A stretch of 64,000 bases of DNA from Salvia splendens. Its lineage: Eukaryota > Streptophyta > Magnoliopsida > Lamiales > Lamiaceae. The notes beneath the pieces were generated by a model. That model was not told where the DNA came from. It ran no database searches and was given only the letters and a program-made list of their open reading frames with translations. The position numbers and the translations under genes are program-made. Of the stretch, positions 48,901 to 58,369 are shown in pieces. The stretch's first letter is position 1. Each line of letters begins with the position of its first letter. The stretch lies in contig NC_056047.1 in assembly GCF_004379255.2 (NCBI RefSeq), positions 16,072,293-16,136,292 on the forward strand, given 5' to 3'.

Positions 48901-49968
48901 AATATTTCTAGCCAAGAGGGAAGACCTAGAGATTGATGGCTACACAGATGCTGATTGGGCAAGTAATCCAGTGGATAGGAAATCTACAGGAGGTTACTTT
49001 ACGTTCATCGGGGGAAACTTGGTTACTTGGAGGAGCAAGAAACAAAAGGTTGTAGCTCTTTCTAGCCCTAAAGCCGAGTTCCGAGGAATGAAAAGTGGAC
49101 TCATGGAAATCCTGTGGTTGAGGAGATTGCTCACCGAGATTGGTTTCCCACCTACTCGGAAGAGTCAGTTGTTTTGTGATAACAAGGCTGCCATTAGCAT
49201 CTCAGAAAATCCGGTGCAACACGACAGAACAAAGCATATAGAAGTGGACCGACACTTCATCAAAGAAAAACTGGAAGGAGGCATTATTGAGTTTCCGTTT
49301 GTCCGTTCTGAAGAACAACTTGCAGACATATTGACCAAGGCCGTTCACCCAAAAATCTTCAAAGAGATATTGGACAAGTTAAGCATCGGGGATATCATTG
49401 CTCAACTTGAGGGGGAGTGTCAAACATACCAAAACTCAAAGGAGAAATTGGAGGAATCATTCAAGATCACATTACCAAAATCAAAGGAGACATTAGAGGG
49501 AAGAGATACATAATTGATATGGCATTTATTGTCCTAGAATAGATTTATCTACTTCCTAAAATACATTGTACTCCTAACTATAAAAAGGAGAAGTATTGTG
49601 GTATTCAACACACAGAAATAAAAACACCAATCATCTTCTTCAATCTTCTTCAAACACTCCAATATGCATAGCCCAAATCTCTCGATAACCATCTTTAACA
49701 CTACATATTTACCTCATCCTTTTCGATGTAGCCAGTTTGCCATATGTCGTATAAATGGAAAGCAACTGTAGCAATAGAAAATCAAAGTGTTGTTGCATGG
49801 CGATATATACTTAAAATTGAAACTATTAAAATGAATTACAACTATATGTAAATCCATACAGACAGCTTTCTCTTCTTGAGGCGTGTCGGGATGAAAAATG
49901 CTCAAACATCTGATGAACTCTCCGAAATCTATCACGCCATCGTGCTTCGAGTCGAACATATCAAACAA
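42925..49968 (-). CDS. calcineurin B-like calcium sensor (CBL4/CBL8 type), 3' five exons, interrupted by a retrotransposon
   Basis: Five exons on the minus strand: 49968..49860 ([18 protein letters not shown]), 49765..49713 ([18 protein letters not shown]), 43431..43351 ([16 protein letters not shown]), 43197..43087 ([18 protein letters not shown]) and 43012..42925 ([16 protein letters not shown]). They cover EF-hands 2-4 and the C-terminal FPSF region of a CBL protein, which on Ca2+ binding recruits CIPK kinases. Phases agree across the first three junctions. In exon four the frame meets TAA at 43089-43087 (NMTIPF*), just where family members read on into the last exon. A one-base loss there would explain it. 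The N-terminal exons are not found; they may lie beyond the 12-kb MULE in the upstream intron. The coding status is uncertain. Confidence 0.8.
43782..44068 (+). repeat. 5' LTR of copia B
   Basis: It starts TGTCAAACATACC and ends CTTTATCA. Compared with the 3' LTR it has a handful of substitutions and a 4-bp difference near ATGCATAGCC. A TATAAAAAGG promoter-like box lies near 43942. Confidence 0.9.
44069..44083 (+). other. primer-binding site of copia B (initiator Met tRNA)
   Basis: TGGTATCAGAGCGGG directly follows the 5' LTR and matches the complement of the initiator tRNA-Met 3' end. Confidence 0.9.
44448..49513 (+). pseudogene. copia B gag-pol, multiple frame breaks and stops
   Basis: Gag opens at 44448 ([16 protein letters not shown]) with a UBN2-like core ([17 protein letters not shown]) and loses frame in the zinc-knuckle region (CSHCGGE, about 45295). 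A protease-to-integrase frame runs 45579-46901; its protease site reads [10 protein letters not shown], with Tyr at the catalytic Asp position. It breaks at about 46865 in the integrase core (LRSDN). The integrase continues to about 47411 in another frame, and RT resumes in the frame of 47324-48340. Stops lie at 48338-48340 (an Arg codon, CGA to TGA) and 48500-48502. The [13 protein letters not shown] and RNase [18 protein letters not shown] motifs remain. The final frame runs into the 3' LTR, so the normal pol stop is lost. It cannot move on its own. Confidence 0.9.
49407..49417 (+). other. polypurine tract of copia B
   Basis: TTGAGGGGGAG directly before the 3' LTR. Confidence 0.8.
49418..49700 (+). 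repeat. 3' LTR of copia B
   Basis: Starts TGTCAAACATACC and ends CTTTAACA, then the CTACA duplication. Confidence 0.9.
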
Positions 49969-50026
49969 CTGAAAATTTATGGTTGGAAAACAAATAATTT
50001 AATTAATAAAAGGCTATATATATATA

Positions 50027-50230
50027 GGATTGTGTTCAAATCCTTTTCACCTATTAAATCCAATCTCCTTCTTAATCTCCACCCTTTATTTGAGCCGATC
50101 CAATGGACTAAATAATTGATTCTAATTATCAGATTGCATGCATTATTTACGTGAGAAGGGTATAATTGAAATTCTGTGTTGTAGTTAGTTATGGAAAGTG
50201 GCGTGAATACCTCCCTCAATGCTTATTGCA
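50027..50230 (+). repeat. left terminal inverted repeat of the MULE (approximate inner limit)
   Basis: Matches the inverted right end near 61980-62182. Landmarks are GGATTGTGTT, ATTTGAGCCGATCCAATGG, TGCATTATTTACGTGAGAAG and GAATACCTCC. The inner limit is estimated by eye. Confidence 0.5.
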
Positions 50231-50388
50231 GTTTTGCAGCTAATCTTTTCCAGATTTAGTCCACTGCGTGCTCCATATTCCAGCGTTTGGCCGAGTGCTT
50301 ACTGTTGATCGACGATCAATCTTTGTTGAATCGATTTTTTGAATCCAAATCTTACGAATACGGTTCATCCCCGGTATTTCAAGTATCA

Positions 50389-53352
50389 ATGGAAGAAGGT
50401 AATATTGCAATTTTCGCCCATGTGAACTGAATTGGTTGCTGTCAATTGTTATAATAAGGGAAAAAATTGTTGGACCATGATTTGGTTGCTGATTTGTTGT
50501 TTAATATTGCAGTTTCTAACAACTGTTATGTGTAATTCAGCCGCACGACCCAATATGTTTAACTCAGCGAATTATTGTTTCATGTTTGTGTGCTTGGGTG
50601 TTGGTTTATTGAATAAATTTAGATGTTTAACGGTTTTGTTGTTGCTACGGTTTATTCAAGTTTATAGTTTTTGTTATTTCACGTGACATTGGCTTTCAAT
50701 CTTCCCCGTAGGGTTGCCGATTTCTGGGCCCAGGTTGTGGTATAATATGCGATTCAAAACATTTACGTTGGTTTAACATCGAATGATTAGTTATGAAAAA
50801 TTATACATGTAATGTATAATTATGCTTATGTAATGCACTGTTTTATGTTATATAATGTATAGTATATTTCATATAATGCATCTATAGCTTAACATGTATA
50901 CTGTTTCGTGTTTGTAAACAGGACGTGTTGTGCCTGCATGTTCTGAGCTGATAAAGCCTGTAGTTGGTCAGAGGTTCGAATCATTAGAGTTTGCTCTCGC
51001 GTTTTATGATGTGTATGCTAGGGCCGTTGGGTTTGACACGCGCAAACAAGGTGTGAGGAAGGTGGACGAAGTTACAACGTGGTATTACGTCGTATGCAAT
51101 AGGGAGGGCCATAAGAAGTCCATCGACGATGACCAGTTGAATGCACGTTTCGGTTTCTCAATGAAGCACCGACGCTTATCGAAGAGATGTGGTTGTAAAG
51201 CTAGTATTTCCTTCAAGTATTTCTCTGATAATGGACATCCAGGTTATATGGTACATGATTTCAACGAGGTTCATAACCATGAGATAGTTGAGTTCGAGCA
51301 TCAGCAGTTTATGTCTGTGAACCGTCATTTGGATGACGTTCACCAGAAATTCATAATTGATTGTTCAAAAGCGAATATTGGACCCACATTGACATTTAAG
51401 GTTTTGAAAGAAACTCTTGGTGGGTTTGACCTCGTAGGTTGTACGGTCGGTGACATCAGAAATGCGTCACGTGACATTAAAGCATATGCGCATGGTTTCG
51501 ATGTGCAAATGGTATTGGACGACATGGCGAAAAAGAAGGAGATGTCTGAGTCGTACACATATCATTATGAGGTTAATGAAAACAACCAGTTGGTTGCGTT
51601 GTTTTGGTGTGACGGCTTAATGAAACGGAACTACCATATGTTTGGTGACATTGTAGCCTTTGACACCACCTATAACACAAACAGGTATATATGTTGCTGC
51701 AATAGTAAGTGCATTTTAATTACGTTTGGATTCATTATATTAGCATAACAGTTGCATTAGTCGGATTAGATTTGATTCTATTTGGTAATTATATCAAGTG
51801 CATTACAAGTACATATTCGTACATTACAATTCCGTTTCTGATTCATTATATTTTAGTTGGATTTAGTTGTTGACACGCAAATGATTGTTTATGTAGGTAT
51901 TGCATGATATTCTGTCCTTTCACGGGAAAGGACAATCATGGAAGCTCTGTAACCTTTGCCGCTGGCTTGGTATGCAATGAGAAAACAGGGGCGTTTGGAT
52001 GGTTGTTTAGACATTTTGTTGAATGCATGGGCATAGCACCGAAGATGATCGTGACAGATCAAGACAATGGAATGAGATCAACCATTGAAGAGGTTTTGGT
52101 TGGCACGCGTCACCGATGGTGTATGTGGCACATAATGCACAAGTTGTCCACCAAGGTCCCAAATAGGTTGCTCATGGATGAAATTTTCAAGAAGGAATTC
52201 AGTGCATGCGTTTGGTCCGATCTGCTTGAGCCTGACGAATTTGAAGAGGAGTGGAAAAGAGTTGTGGAAAGTCATGGGTTGGAAGACATTGATTGGTTTA
52301 AGTCATTGTACGAACACATGCATTTCTGGATACCGGCATATTTTAGAGATTTTCCACTGGGTTCGATGATTAGGACAACATCCATTTCCGAATCGGAGAA
52401 CAGTTTCTACAAGAGATTTTTGAAGCCCCGTGCGAACATAGCCGAGTTCTACTTGAATTTCAACCATGCTGTTGATTTTCAGCGTAACAGTAGGACGGCG
52501 TTAGACTACCACGATGCCACTGCTTTGCCCATTTTGGCGACTACCTTGCCGTTTGAGAAACATGCTTCGACGCTTTACACCGATACGATGTTCAGAAAAA
52601 TACAGGAAGAAATCGTTGAAGGTAATGATAGATGTCGCATGCTAGGATTTTCTTCGTCTGAATTTGTTGACACATACAAGTTTGGGGATAGCAATCGCAA
52701 AGCGTATTTGGTAACTCATGATAGGAGTGATGAGTCATATTATTGCGAATGCAAACTCTTTGGCAGGCATGGATATTTGTGCAGACATATTTTTTTCATT
52801 TTCAGGAACAATGAGTTGAAGAAAATACCAGAAAAATACTGCCAGAGTAGATGGATGAAGACTCCGCTAGCAAAGGCGGTACATGGGGAAATACAGGAGG
52901 ACATTCCTACCAGGTCTATTGTGGATGATAGGCAAGCATTGTTAAAGCAAGGCATTTCTCTGTTCTATGGTTTCCTCCGGTGGTTTGAGGGAGACATTGA
53001 ATTGCTAAGGGCCTTTGTAGGCGGTGTTGAAGACCTTGGTAACTCTCTGGAAGCTGGGAATCCGACAACGTCAGCAACTGAAAAAAGGCGAATGATTGAA
53101 GATTTCTATGGCATGGTTCGGCCTGAAGTTGTTGAGGTTCATCCTCCGGATGTTGTCAAGACCAAGGGGCATGCTAGCAGCTCAAAGAGCCGACTGATTT
53201 CGAAAAGGGAAAAGGCTATAAAGGATGCTAGTCGGCCTCAAAGACGGTGTAAGGGTTGCGATGAGATGGGCCACCATGACTCCAGAAATTGTCCTGTGCT
53301 TAAAGAGAGGGAGATGGAGAAAGAGTTGGGGAAGGGTAAGAGTACGTTGTAA
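50389..53352 (+). CDS. FAR1/FHY3-type MULE transposase, 742 aa, intact
   Basis: Exons 50389..50398 (ATG plus seven bases), 50922..51684 and 51897..53352 join in frame. FAR1 DNA-binding (WRKY-GCM1-like) domain at about residues 25-115 (FALAFYDVYARAVGFDTRKQ; CGCKASISFK). MULE transposase domain at about 240-420: Asp251 in AFDTTYN, Asp312 in IVTDQDNG, the WCMWHIMHKL motif, Glu in SISESENSF. SWIM zinc motif at about 530 (CECKLFGRHGYLCRH). C-terminal CCHC knuckle (CKGCDEMGHHDSRNC). All expected catalytic residues are visible and no lesion is seen. It would bind the MULE ends and cut them in the nucleus. It could be mistaken for a host FRS light-signalling gene, but its position inside the TIRs indicates a transposon gene. 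Confidence 0.9.
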
Positions 53353-54467
53353 TTTATGGATTAATGTAGCCGGATAATTTTTTTATAGGCGTCTATTTTC
53401 TTATTCTGTTGGTTTGTTACATTTTTCCGTTTCATAAAAAATAACTAAACGCAGGAATTACATTTTTATTGTAATAATTGATTCTAATTAGCCTTGTTCA
53501 ACTGTAGCTTAGACTTATCACAACAAATGTAATTCGGATTATAAATAATGCTGTAATATTGAACACATGATGAAACAACTTAACATAATAATGCATATGA
53601 TAAGTACGAAAAATACACCTACTGAGTAGAGACGACAGGTTATGAAAAAAACGTATTTGCATTATAAAGTGCCTCTAATGTAAATATTAAATCAAATAAT
53701 GCACACAAAGTAATGCATGAAAAAAGGTAAATAATGCGCATAGTAAAACATACAATGCACAAATCCGGTTCACATATTAATTAGTGCATAAACAAATATC
53801 ACATTTGTTATCTGCCAATTTAAAACAGAAATGACCATAATGCATTCACATATTAAACTAATGTATGCACATTTGCAAAATAATGAAGAGATTTTGTCAT
53901 GTAATGAACAAACACATTTTCAATTTTCTCATTCACAATCTAAAACCACATCAACAACATTCACAACGTAATCATATAGGAAAAATAATGCATTGACATA
54001 CTAAAAGAATGCATGGACTATATGATTAAATGAAGGCAGATAACAAATAATGCATTGACAAATAATCGGGTTCGTGAAGAATGCACAATATCTTTCTTGA
54101 TGTTTCGTATTAGTTGACGTCCATACATTGCGTATATGTGGAATGCATCGTTGTTATTTACCAAGTAAATCATCTTGTAACCTATGTACATCAAATTCCC
54201 AATATTGTTCATTTTTAAAAAAAAATGACGAAAGTAAATGCATTAATATGTACTTATTTGATATTATTATGGAGTGTTGTGTTGTTATTTTGGACAAGAT
54301 TTGAAAAACATAACACAATGGCAGACGCCTTTTGGTCCCAAAAATCATACTACTGGATGTTCGAAAAACTGTACTTTACAAATAATAAGATAACCATAAA
54401 ATTCAATAGATTGCTTAAACGCTGCCAATATTTGTCCCATCACCAATTCTATGATGCATACCACACA
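53353..54467. repeat. AT-rich AATAATG-type repeat region between FAR1 and Ulp1-like genes
   Basis: No gene seen. It contains diverged units of the ~260-bp MULE repeat, with landmarks CATTTGTTATCTGCCAATTT at 53802 and AACATTCACAA at 53956, and frequent AATAATGCA words. Confidence 0.6.
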
Positions 54468-56800
54468 TCACTCAATACCGTATAGGTCGACCCAGTTCTC
54501 AAACTTGAATTTCGCGGGCTTCTCTTTCCAAAAACGAGTCGCCTTCTTATGGTTGTCACCGCCTCTAGTGTTGTAAATACATGTCAAGAGGTTCCTTGCA
54601 TATTTGATGCGGAACATCTCGACGCTTTTAGTTCCACTCGGACCGAGACCACATTCCCAGTCTTTCTCACTTTCTCCAAAATAAGTTTCCTTGTGACGCA
54701 TGACATAGATCCCTCCCTCGTCAATGAGGTTGTTGTTTCTCCACGGCATGGTGACCACGTGTGTTCGGCACTTTCTCACCTGGGCTGCCATCTTAGGAAC
54801 TTTGCACCTCGTTAGTGCTTCAGAAAAGAACTTTTTCTGCACCACCAAATAAAATGGTTAAGTTCTTTCTAATATGAATTATTTCAATCATAAGGCAGCC
54901 TATTGTAGTAAGCTTATTACTTACCAGAAGAGATGGTGTCTTGCCGTACTTTGCTTCAACAGAGGCGTCCGGTTCTGGGAAGCTATGGTCTATGATATTC
55001 ATTTTCCCGTCGGGCAAATCAAAACATATCACATATTCCTGCGCTGCACCCCATATTGGGAAAAAGATCTGCACAATGACGGATTATTTTCATTACAACT
55101 AATTCAGTATGGATCAGTTGGATTCAATAAATAATGTACAAATAATGATATCGTTATATGTATACTCAGCCAAATAATACACAGTTTCTGCCGAATAATG
55201 CTCAAAGGAACACACACCATATCAAATGTCTCCCACTGAAGGATACTCATTCCTAGCGCTTCTCCAAAGAGCCTGGTCCAGAATGTATCTAGTTTTTGCT
55301 TCGCATTCCACTCCGTCGGAGCGTCGACAGCGGTTTCCTTCTGGAAATTATTTGGACAACTAGTTAGTTATTTAATAGTATCTCATTAGGTTGCGCATGA
55401 GTTTAAAGCGTAGATCACTCACACAAGGATTCGTGGAGAAGAACATCCTAGACACTGTCTCTGGCGCTTTAAGCTGCTCCATGTTGTTCAAATAAGAAGA
55501 CCATGTGTCTACAATTGCAGGGCTGACCCTCTTGAATGGAGCTAATGATTGGAACTCCCCATGCAATGTTTCTTTGAAACTATCCTTGTAGACAACGTCG
55601 TCCCTGAGAGGCAACTAACAATTTAACAACAACTAATGATTTGTTAAATAGCTTATGAGCAAAATTTCCAAACTTACTTATTTGTGGCTGCTGTGCTTAG
55701 CACCAAGTAATACAATTCTCTGTCAACTATGTTGGCCTTGGCTGTAAGTCTGACAGCCCTCTCATTGAACGGCGACCTTGCAGCTAGAGTTGGCTTTTTG
55801 ATTCTAGCCCTCGTCCTGTTCTTCTCCTACACATTAGAGGATGGATATGTAAAATACAGATGTCACAACCGTTGAGCATACGAGCAGTCATCTAGCGCTT
55901 CGAAGTTGTTAAAACAACAGTACCATGATGGTTGACACCATACTTGTAATGCATCTCAATATATCCATAATGACCAGATTATAAGAAATAATGAACACAC
56001 CTGTATTACATTCACACACTGACCATTTGACTGGCACACGACCATAAATTCACCATACAAGAATAACCATAATGGATTCACATATTAAATTAATGTTGTC
56101 ACATTCACAAATAATGAAGATATTATATACAGTAATGAACAAACACATATGAAAAACAATGCATTGACATATGAAAACAATGCAGTGTTTATATGAATTA
56201 ATGAATACACAAATATCGCATTTGTTATCTGCCAATTTAAACCAGAAATGACCATAATGCATTCTCATATTAAAATAATGTAGGCACACTTGTAAAATAA
56301 TGAAGCGATTTTGACATATAATGAACAAACACATTTTCAATTTACTCTTTCACAATCTAAAACCACAGCAACAACATTCACAATGTACTCATATAGGGAA
56401 AATAATGCATTGACATACTAAAATAATGCATAGACTATATGATTAAATGAATATAAAATTATTGCAGTTGTTATCTGCCCATTTAAAACAGATATGACCA
56501 ATCTGCATTCACATATTAAAATAATGTAGTCACATGGTCAAAGAATGAAGCGTTTATAAGACACTAACTAATCCAGCAAATAATTTCCATCTCATATTTA
56601 AATGTTACAAACTTTGTTTGCAAAATGAACAAAACTTTTCCTTACCACATCTCCAGCCTGCTGTTGTATCGCCTTCCCCTGAGTTGTATCGCCTTCCCCT
56701 TTCCTTTGTCTTGCGGAACCACAGTTGGAAGTACCATTTCCATCAGAGTAACACACGGTCTAGACTCGTCAAGAATCGGTGCCTTACTAAATCCTAGGGC
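54468..56800 (-). CDS. Ulp1-like (C48) gene of the MULE, 3' part, six exons
   Basis: Exons on the minus strand: 56800..56646, 55826..55678, 55603..55423, 55340..55218, 55068..54925, 54836..54468. The last five join in frame, which supports a real gene. The order is a basic segment (NRTRARIKKPTLAARSPF), a linker (VVYKDSFKETLHGEFQSL), LDTFWTRLFGEALGM, and then the C48-like fold (IFFPIWGAAQEYVICFDL, MNIIDHSF, GGIYVMRHKETYFGE). In active Ulp1 proteases the first of these fold blocks has a catalytic His (HW or HY) and the last a Cys (DCGxY). Here they read QEY and EGGIY, so both appear lost. The first listed exon holds a 20-bp tandem duplication (56663-56700) that breaks the frame. The 5' exons lie at 59521-61601. 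Confidence 0.75.
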
Positions 56801-57084
56801 CTAAATGAGTGGGTTGAATCAATTAAAATAATCACTAAACAAATTGAAAAAGGCTAAATTGGTAATCAGTGTTTTTGTTAGTTATGGTATCTTCCTTAAT
56901 TTACTCCTCTGAAGATCTTCACGGTTATTCTTCTCTCTGCAATTGTTTTTTCACTCTAGACGTGTACTACCCCATTCTCTTCTCTCTAATTGATTATTTC
57001 GCTCAGCCATTCCTTGCAATTATCGGATATCCGATAATTGCTAAATTGTTTAGTGTCGTTTGTTATCGGCGTTGTAGAGATCGT

Positions 57085-58367
57085 TGTTCTCTCATTATTG
57101 GAAGAAGGTAATTTAGCTCCGCCTTCGTGTTTTAATGTATCGGTTCTGTTAATAACAATAAAGATCAATCCGAATAGTCGATTCTTGGTGAGCAAGTCTG
57201 ATTAGTCCGATTAATCGCTCGTGGTATATGTATCGGTTGTGTTTAAACATGTTGCCCATTGTTGAGTATTTGTCCTATATGTTTTTGTTAATGGTGTACG
57301 GTTCTCAATTCTGGGGGGATTGGGGTATAGGACAGGTTGAGAAACGTAATCGTTGTGGAAGACCGCGTGTATGATAGAATTATTAAGGGTCTAGCTTAAA
57401 AAGATACGAATAATGCACCACATGGTAATGGGTAATGGATATTCTTGACCATATAATGCTTAATATGTGAACAGCAATGCATACGAATAAGATGTGCCGT
57501 GTTTCGTTGTTTGACAAATGGTGCTTTTGTACGTTGATTATGTATATAATGCACGACTTGATTATGCATAATGATGTCTATTGTTTGTATAATGCATAAT
57601 ACATTGTAGGATGTAATGAAGGACCACGAGTATGCCTCATTAATTATGGCTCTTAATGTGCCGTGTTTCGATGTTGGCACACGTTTCTTGTTTAACCCAA
57701 GGGTTTAATAAGCCTAGGGGCTAGGGTATAGTACTTACACATTATATGGAAGTTGTAAAATAGGGCGTAACTGACGTATATAAACATCACGTATTTTTGA
57801 AATTTACATATTTTACCGAATAAATTTATGAAAAAGGTGCAAGGATACATATAATGCACCAAATAAATGTGCATAATGATATCTATTGTCTGTGTAATGC
57901 ATAATACGTTGGAGGAATTAATGAAGGACCGAGAGTATGCATCATTCATTTAGGGTTTTGATGTGCCGTGTTTCGATATTTGGCACACGTTTCTTGTTTA
58001 ACTCAAGGGTTTAATAAGCCTACGGGCTAGGGTATAATACTTACACATTAATAACAACGATAGGAAAACTGTGTCTAAGCAAGCGATTTCGATGTTTTAT
58101 GGGTTTCTTAGACGCTTTGAGACAGACATTGAAGTGCTACGTGCATTCGTTGGGGGCGTCGAAGAACTTGGCAACTCTCTTCAAGCTGGTAACCCGACTA
58201 CCTCCGCATCTGAGAAGAGGCGTATGGTTGAAGAGTTTTATGGCATGGTCAGGCCTGAAGTAGTTGAGGTGCATCCTCCGGATGTCGTGAAGACCAAGGG
58301 CCACGCCAGTAGCTCAGCGAGTCGTCTGATTTTGAAGAGAGAGAAGGCTATAAAAATAATGAATTGA
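57085..58367 (+). pseudogene. internally deleted FAR1-type transposase copy
   Basis: The leader-like TTATTGGAAGAAG|GTAATT at 57095-57113 corresponds to the ATGGAAGAAG|GTAATA exon 1 of the intact gene, with the ATG changed to ATT. An intron-like stretch follows, and coding resumes only near 58047, in the C-terminal region (ISMFYGFLRRFETDIEVLRA, GGVEELGNSLQAGNPTTSAS, RPEVVEVHPPDVVKTKGHAS), ending at 58367 before the zinc knuckle. The DNA-binding, catalytic and SWIM parts are absent. It lies within the span of the oppositely oriented Ulp1-like gene. Confidence 0.8.
57410..58045. repeat. direct repeat of about 310 bp
   Basis: Two diverged copies. Landmarks: ATGTGCCGTGTTTCGAT, GGCACACGTTTCTTGTTTAA and AAGGGTTTAATAAGCCTA at about 57656-57715, again at about 57960-58025; AATGCATAATAC at about 57590 and 57896. 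Confidence 0.7.
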
Positions 58368-58369
58368 CG

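Larger units (their letters stand above)
43782..49700 (+). mobile_element. Ty1/copia LTR retrotransposon B, decayed, in a CBL intron
   Basis: The element is bracketed by CTACA (43777-43781 and 49701-49705), has TG...CA LTRs of 287 and 283 bp, an initiator-Met primer-binding site and a polypurine tract. The gag-pol region carries several frame breaks and stops. The orientation is opposite to the CBL gene. Its right boundary lies 12 bases inside the CBL intron, counting from the splice donor at 49712. It belongs to the same copia lineage as element A, judged by closely similar RT and RNase H motifs. Confidence 0.95.

Noticed and set aside
50200..50300. Candidate upstream CBL exon on the minus strand (EKISCKTAIS before a GT donor at 50212)
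   Set aside because: It lies inside the MULE beyond its terminal repeat and matches the CBL EF-1 region only weakly.
50930..53352. Domesticated host FRS/FAR1 light-signalling gene
   Set aside because: The gene lies between matching MULE ends with a Ulp1-like partner and a deleted sibling copy, so a transposon gene is more likely; domestication cannot be excluded by sequence alone.
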